A stretch of 29,814 nt of DNA from Planctomycetota bacterium (lineage in GTDB: Bacteria; Planctomycetota; Phycisphaerae; Phycisphaerales; UBA1924), in the NCBI GenBank assembly GCA_023432465.1, contig JAEYUO010000084.1, forward strand, positions 1-29,814, read 5' to 3'. The notes under the pieces were generated by a model. The model was given only the letters and a program-made list of their open reading frames with translations. It had not been told where the DNA came from and did not search any database. The position numbers and the translations under genes are program-made. This document shows positions 21,819 to 29,785 of this stretch, one piece after another; the stretch's first letter is position 1, and every line of letters begins with the position of its first letter.

Positions 21819-23468
21819 GTGCTTATCTGGCCAGCCAACTCCTGGGTCTTCTGGCTCGCCGTCGCGGTCGGGGTGGTCCTGTTCCTCCGGTTCGGCATCT
21901 TTCCCCGCTGCGGCGGGGACGACAGCGAAAAGCCGCTGCAAGACCCGCCTCGGACGCGGCTGTACATCCTGGGGGCAATCGCGGGTGGGTTGGTGGTCGT
22001 CTGTGCCGTGCTGCCGAGCGTGGTCTTCGCGGGACTGATCGGCGCGGGGGTCGCGATCGATGCCATCGATGCGGCACTCTGGACGATCGGCGCATCGCTC
22101 GCACTAGTGGCTCTTGCTCTGGCCGCCTGGGCCCTCTTCTCCGACCGCCCTCGCGGCCGCAAACGCTGCCCCAAGTGCTGGTACGACATGGCCGGATCGC
22201 CGACGCTCACCTGCCCTGAGTGTGGAAAGACGGCGGCGAGCGACAGGAAGCTGCACAAGACGCGCCGGCGGTGGCGCCTCGTCGGGCTCGCGGCGGTTGT
22301 TCTGCTCATCGCGGCTGCAACAGGCATCATGCCCAAGGTCCGCGACAACTCCTGGCCCAAGCTCCTGCCGGATGTCGTGTTCATCGCGACTGCGCCATTC
22401 GACATCGGAGGGAATTCGTTCAAGACAGAGAGCCAAGCTCGCTTCAATGAGCAGGACTTCGGCCGGTTGAACCGCGAGGGCTGGTGGCCCCGGCGGGCGC
22501 TGGCCGACTGGTCACGGATGGTTTGCCTGCGCGAAGAAGCCAATCCCGACATCATCTTTCGCGGGATCGTTCTCGCGTGGGACCCATCACACAACACGCC
22601 TGAGATCCGATCGTTGATCGCCGCGCACGCCGAACTCCCGAGCCCGCGGGCAGCTCACACCGCCGCCCAGTGGTTTGCGTTCAATGCTCGCAGCGAGCCT
22701 GAAGCCGCGGCCATCTTCGATCGCGTCTTTGCGACGGGCGATGTAATTGGGTCAAAGCTCATTGCGCCCGCGTTCATCGATTTCACCGGAGGCCAGCCGT
22801 GCTCGCTGAAGGTCAGCGAGCGACTCCTTGAACTGGGCTCCCGTCCCGAGCCCCTCGCGCGCGTCACGGCTGTTCGATACCTCGGGTACTTCATCGAGGA
22901 TGCAGACGTGCTGCTCTGGCGCGAGCGGGTGCTCGCCGATGAATCGCCCGAGGTTCGCGCTGCCGCACTCTCGAATCTGGTTCATTGGTCGCACACCGAT
23001 CCGCTCATCATCAAGGCCGAGCTTGATGCGCTCATGTACGGCAATGACAAGCTCCTCGACTCGGCGGTCTGGGCGCTCGCGCTGTCCGACTGCCAGAACG
23101 AGCGCTTGTGGCGCGCGTTCCCCGGCGCGATCGAAAGGCTCGGGAAGTCCAATCCAACCTCACAGGTTTTCTGGTATCTCTCGCGCGGGCGCTCATCCGT
23201 GCGGGTGGATGCGCTCCTCCGGATATGCGAAGAAGCCGAGCCTTGGCCAGAGGTAGTGCAGGCGCTTCGACTGTCCGACGAGTTCTCAGTTGCCCAGGTC
23301 GAACGCATGCAGGCGGTCGCCGACCGGTGGCGCTCGACGGGCGAGGACCAGCCCGCGGCGCTGATGGAGGACGCGATCATCCATGCCCAATCTGTCTTGA
23401 ATGAAGCCCACGCTGCAATGATGATCCAGAGCGAACTACAGGGGCACGCAGAGACTCACCCGGAGTGA
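21819..23468 (+). CDS. Membrane protein with zinc ribbon and HEAT-like repeats
   Basis: 549 aa with a GTG start at 21819, chosen from the leaderless promoter and because the first membrane segment follows at once. Membrane segments lie about residues 6-25, 46-66, 70-105 and, after the ribbon, about 155-172. The ribbon C-P-K-C-W-Y-D-M-A-G then C-P-E-C-G-K is near residues 116-136. The large C-terminal region, from about residue 240, looks like degenerate HEAT repeats, for example R-V-T-A-V-R-Y-L-G-Y-F and S-P-E-V-R-A-A-A-L-S-N-L, which usually form binding surfaces. No enzyme motif is seen. It is convergent with pheT, 36 bases away. Confidence 0.78.
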   Translation: MLIWPANSWVFWLAVAVGVVLFLRFGIFPRCGGDDSEKPLQDPPRTRLYILGAIAGGLVVVCAVLPSVVFAGLIGAGVAIDAIDAALWTIGASLALVALALAAWALFSDRPRGRKRCPKCWYDMAGSPTLTCPECGKTAASDRKLHKTRRRWRLVGLAAVVLLIAAATGIMPKVRDNSWPKLLPDVVFIATAPFDIGGNSFKTESQARFNEQDFGRLNREGWWPRRALADWSRMVCLREEANPDIIFRGIVLAWDPSHNTPEIRSLIAAHAELPSPRAAHTAAQWFAFNARSEPEAAAIFDRVFATGDVIGSKLIAPAFIDFTGGQPCSLKVSERLLELGSRPEPLARVTAVRYLGYFIEDADVLLWRERVLADESPEVRAAALSNLVHWSHTDPLIIKAELDALMYGNDKLLDSAVWALALSDCQNERLWRAFPGAIERLGKSNPTSQVFWYLSRGRSSVRVDALLRICEEAEPWPEVVQALRLSDEFSVAQVERMQAVADRWRSTGEDQPAALMEDAIIHAQSVLNEAHAAMMIQSELQGHAETHPE

Positions 23469-23504
23469 ACGACAAACGGCATTCGCGTTGCGTCGCCGCC
23501 GCGC

Positions 23505-25625
23505 TCAGCCCCGCAGCTCCGCCCCCAGTTCCGCCTTCGCCTTCTCCACCACCGTCGCCACCTGCGGGTCCACTTCCTCGTGCCGCAGCGTCCGCTTGTC
23601 ATCGCGGAATCGCAGCCGCAGCGTGACCGACTTCTTCCCCGCGCCGACCTGCTGCCCGCGGAACGTGCCGACGAAGCTGCTCGCCTCAAGCAAGGGCAGC
23701 TTCAGCCCGCTCACCAGCCGCTCGATGCTCGCCCACGCCGTCTGCTCTGCGACCACCAGCGACAGGTCGCGCTCGATCGCCGGAAACTCTGGCAGCGCGT
23801 GCACCAGCGACTTGGGCGGATAGAGCGCGACCAGCTCATCGAGACCCACCTCCGCGATTGCCATCGGCCGCGACAGGTCGTGCTGCTTCTGCACCGCCGC
23901 GCTCAGCAGGCCGATCACCCCCGCGCGCTTCCCGTTGATCACCACCCCCGCGCACGTCCCCGGTTCATACGCCCCCATCGGCGACTGCGCGGCCGGCTCG
24001 AACTCGATCTTCGTCTGCGCGCCGCCCAGCGCACGTGCGGCGGCCTCGATCGCGCCGCGCAGCAGCCGCACCGCGTTCTGCTTCTGCTCCGCGCTCTTCG
24101 CCCCGGTTGGGAAACACGCATCCGCCGCGAGCGCGAGGTTGCGCCGCTCGACTTCCTTCCCCCCTTGCTGCGCGAAGACCGCGGAGAACTCGAACAGACG
24201 CACGCCGCCATCGCCATCACCCTCCACGTTGGCGTGCTGGTTGCGCTGGCGGCAGGCCAGCAGGCTCGGCAGCGCGCTCGGCCGCAGCACCGGGTCCGCC
24301 TTCCGCCGCTCATCGCACACCCGCAGCGTCTCCATCCCCGAAGGCAAAAACGCCGCGGCATCCTTCTCCGACACAAACGTGAAGGTGATCGCCTCGTAGA
24401 ACCCCAGCCCGTTCAGCACGCCCCCAAGCTCCCGCGCCGCGATCTCCGAGTTCTGCGGCGGCTTCACCCGCACACCGACCTTGTCGTGCACCGGCAGCTT
24501 GTCGAGCCCGCGGATCCGCGCGACCTCCTCGATCAGGTCGATCTCGCGATCGACATCCGGCCGATGCGCGGGGATCGTGCAGATCATCGCATCCTCGCCG
24601 TGGGGCGAGCACAGAATCTCCAGCGCGCCCAGCACGCGGGCGATCTCTCCGGGCGCAACATCCTGTCCGAGGATCGCCTTCACGCGCGACGGCCGCAGCC
24701 GCACGCTCGACAGCGGCTTGGGCTCCACGCCCGCGCGCACCATCCCCGGCGCAAGCGTCCCGCCGCCCAGCTTCACGATCAGCCCCGCCGCGCGCTGCGC
24801 CGCCCGCTCGATCGTCCTTGGGTCCACGATGCGCTCGAACCGGTACGACGCATCCGTGCGGATCGCAAACCGCCGCGCCGCCCGCCGGACCGTCACCGGG
24901 TCCCACGTCGCCGCCTCCAGCAGCACATCTGTCGTCTCCCCGGTCACCTCCGTGTCCTTCCCGCCCATGATGCCCGCCAGCGACACCGCGCGCCCGCCCC
25001 CGGCCGTGTCCGCCACCACCACCTCATCCCCGACCAGCGTGATCGTCCGCCCGTCGAGCATCACGAGCTTCTCGCCCTTGTTCGCGTAGCGCACGATCAC
25101 CTTCGCCCGGACCCGATCCCCCGAGCCCTCGGTCGCGAGCTTCTTCAGGTCAAACACGTGCGTCGGCTGGCCATACTCGAACGCGACGTAGTTGGTCACA
25201 TCCACCACGTTGTTGATCGATCGCTGCCCCACCGCCTCCAGCGCATCGACCAGCCACTTCGGGCTCGGCCCCACCTTCACGCCGCGGATGATCTGCGCCG
25301 TGAACAGCCGGCACACATCCGTCACCCGGTTGTCGAGCGCAACGCCCGCCGCCGCATCCGCGCCGCCCGCCGGTGTTGGTTCCGCGGCGTGCGGCAGCCG
25401 GAGTCGCCGTCCCGTCGCCGCGGCGATCTCTCGCGCGAGGCCCACGTGGCTCAGGCAGTCCCCGCGGTTGCTCGTAACCTCCACATCCAGCCGTACATCG
25501 CCGTTGGGCAGCTCCTCCGCCGTCTCGATCGGAAAGCCGACAAACGTCAGCGTCTCTTCGGCGCTGTCCGCGGTGACATTCGCGGGTTCCAGATACTCGT
25601 TCAGCCAGCGGACGGAGATCTTCAT
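23505..25625 (-). CDS. pheT: Phenylalanine-tRNA ligase beta subunit
   Basis: 706 aa from the ATG at 25625. With PheS it charges tRNA-Phe and edits mischarged Tyr. Domains in order: N-terminal M-K-I-S-V-R-W-L-N-E-Y, then directly V-T-S-N-R-G-D-C-L-S-H-V-G-L-A-R-E (B1), the B3/B4 editing domain with I-N-N-V-V-D-V-T-N-Y-V and G-Q-P-T-H-V-F-D, B5, the catalytic-like core, and a C-terminal ferredoxin-fold anticodon-binding domain (F-P-A-I-E-R-D-L-S-L-V to the end). The EMAP-like tRNA-binding domain usual between residues 40 and 150 is missing, which explains the shorter length than the common 790-800. pheS is not adjacent. A TACCCT near-leaderless promoter lies at 25634-25639. Confidence 0.95.
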   Translation of the reverse strand: MKISVRWLNEYLEPANVTADSAEETLTFVGFPIETAEELPNGDVRLDVEVTSNRGDCLSHVGLAREIAAATGRRLRLPHAAEPTPAGGADAAAGVALDNRVTDVCRLFTAQIIRGVKVGPSPKWLVDALEAVGQRSINNVVDVTNYVAFEYGQPTHVFDLKKLATEGSGDRVRAKVIVRYANKGEKLVMLDGRTITLVGDEVVVADTAGGGRAVSLAGIMGGKDTEVTGETTDVLLEAATWDPVTVRRAARRFAIRTDASYRFERIVDPRTIERAAQRAAGLIVKLGGGTLAPGMVRAGVEPKPLSSVRLRPSRVKAILGQDVAPGEIARVLGALEILCSPHGEDAMICTIPAHRPDVDREIDLIEEVARIRGLDKLPVHDKVGVRVKPPQNSEIAARELGGVLNGLGFYEAITFTFVSEKDAAAFLPSGMETLRVCDERRKADPVLRPSALPSLLACRQRNQHANVEGDGDGGVRLFEFSAVFAQQGGKEVERRNLALAADACFPTGAKSAEQKQNAVRLLRGAIEAAARALGGAQTKIEFEPAAQSPMGAYEPGTCAGVVINGKRAGVIGLLSAAVQKQHDLSRPMAIAEVGLDELVALYPPKSLVHALPEFPAIERDLSLVVAEQTAWASIERLVSGLKLPLLEASSFVGTFRGQQVGAGKKSVTLRLRFRDDKRTLRHEEVDPQVATVVEKAKAELGAELRG

Positions 25626-25633
25626 GGTCGCAG

Positions 25634-25639
25634 AGGGTA
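25634..25639 (-). promoter_or_regulatory. TANNNT promoter of pheT
   Basis: TACCCT on the minus strand ends 8 bases before the ATG at 25625; no ribosome site. Confidence 0.45.
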
Positions 25640-25696
25640 GGAACCGGCCCGACCCCGGCGCGGCCCCGCGCATCCCCGCCCGCCCCGCCGTCCCGA

Positions 25697-25702
25697 TAAA
25701 CT
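25697..25702 (+). promoter_or_regulatory. TANNNT promoter of exported protein 25709
   Basis: TAAACT is followed by exactly six bases and the GTG at 25709; no ribosome site. It is back-to-back with the pheT promoter in an 83-base spacer. Confidence 0.6.
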
Positions 25703-25708
25703 CTCCAC

Positions 25709-26800
25709 GTGCGAACCACCCCTCTGACCGTCGCGATCGCGGTGCTCGGCGCTCTTCTCGCCGCGGCCGCGCCCGCCCAATCCCCGCCCGTGCCCGCCGC
25801 CGCTCCCCCGGCCTCACCCGAGTCCGTGTCCCTGCGCCCATCCTTTGTCAAGGGCCAGGCCTTCTCCTACTCCTTCGTCATCACCGCTCAGCTCCGCCAG
25901 TCTGGCCCCCAGGCTCCCGAGCCGGTCCAAACCACAACCACCCATACCGGGTCGCTCCGTCTCAACGTGCTCGATGTCGATGCCGAGGGTGTGGCCACCC
26001 TCTCCGCGGTCATCCCTGCCCTCACCATCGCGCTCGAAGATGCCCGGGGCGCATCTGTCGCCACGGCCGTTCGGCCCGACGAGCCAGATGAACCCGATGA
26101 ACCCGGCCCTGAGCCGGAACCCAAGGCCGAGCCCGACCCGGCCGACGAAACCTCGCGCCTGCTCGCCTCTGTTGCCCGCGCGCTCACCCGCGCTGTCATC
26201 CGCTTCGATGTCACGCCCGAGGGCAACGTCCGCCGCATCGTCGGGCTCGATGCCGCCGCCGAGGCCGCGGCCGCAGACTCCGACATTGGCCCGATCGCGC
26301 TGGGTGTCTTTGCCCCCGGCTCCATCACCCGCACCTTCGAGCGCCTCTGGCTGCTCGATGCGCCCCTCGACGATGCCGAAGATGCCGCGCTCCCCGAAGC
26401 CTGGCCCCGCCGCGCGGCCGGAAACCAGTGGACCCTCCGCGATGCCCGCCCTCTCGCATACGGCGAGATCGCCGGAATCGCGCGAACGCACACGCTGGAG
26501 CCGCTGCCTGATCCCGAGTCGCCCGATGAGCGATTCCAGGTCGTCATGTCCGGCACCGGCCGCCTCCCCGGCAAGCGTGCAGACCCCGACCCGACCGTCC
26601 CCATGCTCACGTTGAACACATGGGAGGAGCGCGGCTCCGCTGTCTGGAACTCCGCCGCGAACCGCATCGCCCGTCGCGATGAGACGGTCACAACCGAACT
26701 GACCGCCACCCTCGGCGACCGCTCGCGCACCTCGCGCGTGCAGATGAAGCTCACGTTCGAAGCGTCGCGCCCGGGCGAGCCCGCGACCGCGAGCCCCTGA
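25709..26800 (+). CDS. Exported protein of unknown function
   Basis: 363 aa, GTG start at 25709 fixed by the leaderless promoter. A signal peptide (L-T-V-A-I-A-V-L-G-A-L-L) with cleavage near A-P-A-Q is followed by a Pro/Ala linker and a beta-rich domain starting V-K-G-Q-A-F-S-Y-S-F-V-I-T. An acidic low-complexity run of Pro-Asp-Glu and Pro-Glu repeats lies near residues 126-148. No catalytic motif is recognised; the beginning resembles uncharacterised periplasmic domains in which 'K-G-x-x-F-x-Y' opens the fold. It is followed after 33 bases by a lipoprotein gene with its own promoter and then a DUF4430 gene. Confidence 0.78.
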   Translation: MRTTPLTVAIAVLGALLAAAAPAQSPPVPAAAPPASPESVSLRPSFVKGQAFSYSFVITAQLRQSGPQAPEPVQTTTTHTGSLRLNVLDVDAEGVATLSAVIPALTIALEDARGASVATAVRPDEPDEPDEPGPEPEPKAEPDPADETSRLLASVARALTRAVIRFDVTPEGNVRRIVGLDAAAEAAAADSDIGPIALGVFAPGSITRTFERLWLLDAPLDDAEDAALPEAWPRRAAGNQWTLRDARPLAYGEIAGIARTHTLEPLPDPESPDERFQVVMSGTGRLPGKRADPDPTVPMLTLNTWEERGSAVWNSAANRIARRDETVTTELTATLGDRSRTSRVQMKLTFEASRPGEPATASP

Positions 26801-26821
26801 ACGCTCCCGCCGCCGTTCCCA

Positions 26822-26827
26822 TACACT
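26822..26827 (+). promoter_or_regulatory. TANNNT promoter of lipoprotein 26834
   Basis: TACACT is followed by exactly six bases and the GTG at 26834. Another GTG at 26828 touches the hexamer and is a less likely start. Confidence 0.6.
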
Positions 26828-26833
26828 GTGTCC

Positions 26834-27439
26834 GTGCGAACACTGATCGCCAGCCTGCTCTCGTGTGCGTTCCTGCTGCTCCCCGCGTGCGGACAGAGCC
26901 GCGAAGCGCGCACCGAGTCCGCGCTCCTCGCCGATCACCCTCCCGCGGATTTCTGGCTGGGCATCACCGTTCTCCGTCCCGTCCCGCTCGGGGCGATCAT
27001 CAACGCCCGCACCGAGCCGCCCAACTCCACCGTCCCACGCCCGGCCCGCTACATCGTGGAGGCCGATGCGATCCTGCGCGTCGCCATCGGCTATGGCGCA
27101 ACCGAGAGGACGTTTCCCCCCGAAACCCGCCAGCTCACCCCGCGGCAGCTCGCTGAGATCTGGCAACTCCTCCGCGATTCCGCGCTCGTCGACCCCGACC
27201 ACCCCGACCGCACCGGCAGGATCCCCGAACTCGAGGAGTTCTCGCGTATCACCCAGGGCCGCGGCGGATACAGCGTCTCGTTCTGCATCGCAGGCGACCG
27301 GCGCATCCTCGCCATCGATGAGGCCTCGCCCGCGGCCGCCGATGCCCGCAGACTTGTTGACCAGCTCGCCGCGCTCGCGTGGATCAAGCCGCAAGCCGCC
27401 GCCGATCCGGAAACACCCTCCACGGAGCAGACGCCATGA
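26834..27439 (+). CDS. Lipoprotein of unknown function
   Basis: 201 aa from the GTG at 26834; a GTG two codons earlier is possible but would abut the promoter hexamer. The signal peptide L-I-A-S-L-L-S-C-A-F-L-L-L ends in the lipobox L-P-A-C near residue 18, so the protein should be lipid-anchored. The body has no motif I recognise. It ends in a Pro/Thr-rich tail after W-I-K-P. Its stop overlaps the next gene's start in an ATGA, so it is translationally coupled to the DUF4430 protein and the two probably act together at the cell envelope. Confidence 0.75.
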   Translation: MRTLIASLLSCAFLLLPACGQSREARTESALLADHPPADFWLGITVLRPVPLGAIINARTEPPNSTVPRPARYIVEADAILRVAIGYGATERTFPPETRQLTPRQLAEIWQLLRDSALVDPDHPDRTGRIPELEEFSRITQGRGGYSVSFCIAGDRRILAIDEASPAAADARRLVDQLAALAWIKPQAAADPETPSTEQTP

Positions 27440-27942
27440 GCAGTTCCACGCGTCACACGCTTCGCAATCTCCTCAGCGCGATCGTCGTGCTCGCCGCGGG
27501 GCTCTTCGTTGTCGCCCTTGCGACCCGCGGCCTGGTTCAGGCCCCCGCGCCCGAGCCGATGGCCGGCATCACCACCGTCCGCGCAGCGGTGCCGCCCGCC
27601 GCGACACCGCCCGCCAAGGCGCACATCCGCCTGATCATCAGCTACGGCGACGGCGTCGAGAAGCACTTTACCTCCGTCGCGCACACGCCCGGCATGACCG
27701 CGGCCGATGCGCTCCTGGCCGCGAAGACGCACCCCCGCGGCATCAAGCTCGAGCTTTCCGGCAAGGGCGCAACAGCGTTCGTGATCGCGATCGACGAGCT
27801 GAAGAACGAGGGCATGGGCGGTGCGAGGAAGAACTGGCAGTTCTACATCAACGACCGCTTCGGCGATCGCGGCGCGGGCGCGATGGAACTCAAGCCCGAT
27901 GATGTCGTGAAGTGGGTCTTTGACGTCTACAAGGCCAAGTAG
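27436..27942 (+). CDS. DUF4430-domain membrane-anchored protein
   Basis: 168 aa from the ATG at 27436, overlapping the lipoprotein stop by four bases. An N-terminal membrane anchor about residues 10-30 is followed by a Pro/Ala linker and a single DUF4430 (transcobalamin C-terminal-like) domain from about residue 63: L-I-I-S-Y-G-D-G, M-T-A-A-D-A-L-L, then K-N-W-Q-F-Y-I-N-D-R-F near residue 136, and K-P-D-D-V-V-K-W-V-F at the end. The W-x-F-Y-I-N and D-D-V-V-x-W motifs are diagnostic. Domains of this fold bind cobalamin in animal transport proteins and occur in bacterial surface proteins; ligand binding here is not shown. It is convergent with pfkA, 8 bases away. Confidence 0.85.
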   Translation: MSSSTRHTLRNLLSAIVVLAAGLFVVALATRGLVQAPAPEPMAGITTVRAAVPPAATPPAKAHIRLIISYGDGVEKHFTSVAHTPGMTAADALLAAKTHPRGIKLELSGKGATAFVIAIDELKNEGMGGARKNWQFYINDRFGDRGAGAMELKPDDVVKWVFDVYKAK

Positions 27943-27950
27943 GCACTTCA

Positions 27951-29075
27951 TCACACGCCGAATGTCGTTCCGACCGCTCTCGCGGCGGCGAGCAGCGGGT
28001 GTTCGGGCGCGCCGTCGGAACTGACGCGGACGAGGCGCTGCTTCCCCGCGGGGATGGTGATGTCGATATCCGTCAGGCCGCTGTCGGCGATGCCCTGCAT
28101 CGCGACCATGCGCGAGCGCGCGCCGGACTTCAGGAGGGTCATGGCGTGGTGACCGAAGCGCGTGCCGAGGATGCGGTCCGCGGCGACGGGTGTGCCGCCG
28201 CGCTGCACGTGGCCCAGGACACAGAAGCGGGACTCGATGCCGGTAAGGTCTTCGAGACGGTCGGCGACGACCTTGCCGATGCCGCCGAGCCGGATCGGGT
28301 CGGGCGAGGTGGGATCGACGCGGGCGACGATCTGTTCGCCATCGCGCGGGCGCGCGCCCTCGGCGACGCAGATGATGGTCGAGTTTGCGCCGCGGGCGCG
28401 GCGGCGCTTGATCGCGGCGAGCATGGAATCGAAGGAAAAGGGCAGCTCGGGAAGCAGGATGATGTCCGAGCCGCTGGCGATGCCGGCGAAGAGGGCGATC
28501 CATCCGGCGTGGCGGCCCATGACCTCGGCGACCATGATGCGGTGGTGGCTCTCGGCGGTGGTGCGGAGGCGATCGATCGCATCGGTGGCGATCTGCACGG
28601 CGGTGAGGAAGCCGAAGGTGAGCTCGGTGCCGTAGAGGTCGTTGTCGATGGTCTTGGGGATTCCGATGACGTTGACGCCGCGGGCGGCCATCTCGGCGGC
28701 GATGGTCATGGTGCCGTCGCCGCCGACAACGACGAGGGCATCGACGGCGTGCTCTTTGAGGTGCTTGAGGCAGTCGTCGGTCTTATCGGCGAACTGGAGG
28801 GAGCCGTCGGGGTTCTTGCCGACGACGCAGCGGGAGGGGTTGGCCTTGTTGTGCGATGCGAGGATGGTGCCGCCGGTGTGAAGGATGCCGGAGACATCCT
28901 CGTAGGAAAGCTCGCAGGCGATGTTCTCGATCAGGCCGCGGAAGCCCTCGCGGAAACCGATGACGGAGAGTCCGGTGTTGAGTGCGTCTTTGGTGACAGC
29001 GCGGATGACGGCGTTGAGGCCTGGACAGTCGCCGCCGCCGGTAAGGAGACCGATTCGCCGGATGGTGGTGGGCAT
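27951..29075 (-). CDS. pfkA: 6-phosphofructokinase
   Basis: 374 aa from the ATG at 29075. It phosphorylates fructose 6-phosphate in glycolysis. Motifs: G-L-L-T-G-G-G-D-C-P-G-L-N-A (9-22), V-G-G-D-G-T-M (117-123), P-K-T-I-D-N-D-L (140-147) with the catalytic Asp, E-V-M-G-R-H-A-G-W, and G-H-V-Q-R-G-G-T-P. The second Gly of G-G-D-G corresponds to E. coli Gly104 and points to ATP use; the Lys in P-K-T-I-D-N-D corresponds to position 124, where pyrophosphate enzymes have Lys and E. coli has Gly. This mixed pair is known from some ATP-dependent PFK clades, so ATP is the likelier donor. A leaderless TATCCT promoter precedes it; an in-frame extension upstream is not family-like. Confidence 0.94.
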   Translation of the reverse strand: MPTTIRRIGLLTGGGDCPGLNAVIRAVTKDALNTGLSVIGFREGFRGLIENIACELSYEDVSGILHTGGTILASHNKANPSRCVVGKNPDGSLQFADKTDDCLKHLKEHAVDALVVVGGDGTMTIAAEMAARGVNVIGIPKTIDNDLYGTELTFGFLTAVQIATDAIDRLRTTAESHHRIMVAEVMGRHAGWIALFAGIASGSDIILLPELPFSFDSMLAAIKRRRARGANSTIICVAEGARPRDGEQIVARVDPTSPDPIRLGGIGKVVADRLEDLTGIESRFCVLGHVQRGGTPVAADRILGTRFGHHAMTLLKSGARSRMVAMQGIADSGLTDIDITIPAGKQRLVRVSSDGAPEHPLLAAARAVGTTFGV

Positions 29076-29080
29076 CCGAG

Positions 29081-29086
29081 AGGATA
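29081..29086 (-). promoter_or_regulatory. TANNNT promoter of pfkA
   Basis: TATCCT on the minus strand is followed by five bases and the ATG at 29075; no ribosome site. The rest of 29087-29244 holds a degenerate GTGGGGA-like stretch (29093-29118) and G-runs, but no gene. Confidence 0.55.
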
Positions 29087-29244
29087 GGTGAAGTGGGGAG
29101 TTGTGCGGAATGGGGAAGCGGAACCGACCGCCGCGCGCGCGCGGGGCGCGGAGGGGGGGCGGGGGGGCGCCGGTAGTGTGTTTCGAGTTGGCCTGGCTGC
29201 CCGCGGTGGCACACCTCGCCAGACAAGTGCCGCCGTCGGTGATG

Positions 29245-29742
29245 TCATCTGGATCGTCGCATTCGTAAGCCGCGGCACAGTCTGGACCACCGCTGGCGAA
29301 CCGCATCCTCACCGATTCCAAGGCTCTCGCCGATCGTGCGATCGGGTACATCGTTCAGCTTGAGGATCAGTAACTCGCGGTCGGCATCGGTTCCCAATGA
29401 GTGCAGCAGGCCCAGAATGCGGCCCGATGCATCGTCGTCGCTTGCGGAATCGTCGACCTCGGCGGCGATCAGGATGAGATGGTCCCCGTATGCAGCGGCC
29501 AATCGGCGCAGACGGTCGGCGACCCGCGCTTTCTCCAGCACGAGATGCTTGCAGGTCATCAGCACCAGCGTCCAGACCGCGGCGTCAGTTGCGGCACGAA
29601 GCCGGTCATCCATGGCGAGGCTGTCGATCCGTGACAGCATGGCGCTGAAGATGTCGCCCGTATCGGTGACGTCGCGGGCGGCGACAGCGCGACGGAGCAT
29701 CCGCCGGATACGGGCCATGAAGACCTCGCGGTGGGCGATCAT
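29245..29742 (-). CDS. ECF-like sigma factor, N-terminus uncertain
   Basis: At least 165 aa. The C-terminus is a sigma region 4 helix-turn-helix: L-N-D-V-P-D-R-T-I-G-E-S-L-G-I-G-E-D-A-V-R-Q-R-W. The middle (F-S-A-M-L-S-R-I-D-S-L, then A-V-W-T-L-V-L-M) matches the region found in planctomycete ECF-like sigma factors. Sigma factors of this type redirect RNA polymerase to special promoters. The ATG at 29742 is the first in the window, but the frame stays open to the window edge through the heptamer array, so the true start may lie outside. No anti-sigma gene is adjacent downstream. The assignment to the sigma family is good; its class is not determined. Confidence 0.75.
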   Translation of the reverse strand: MIAHREVFMARIRRMLRRAVAARDVTDTGDIFSAMLSRIDSLAMDDRLRAATDAAVWTLVLMTCKHLVLEKARVADRLRRLAAAYGDHLILIAAEVDDSASDDDASGRILGLLHSLGTDADRELLILKLNDVPDRTIGESLGIGEDAVRQRWSRLCRGLRMRRSR

Positions 29743-29785
29743 GAACTCGGCGACTTCGACACGGGTGCGGCGCTCAGCCCGCGCA

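Noticed and set aside
23580..25640. A 686-codon open frame on the plus strand opposite pheT.
   Set aside because: It is the shadow of pheT in high-GC DNA; the composition is Arg/His/Pro-rich without domains, while pheT is unmistakable.
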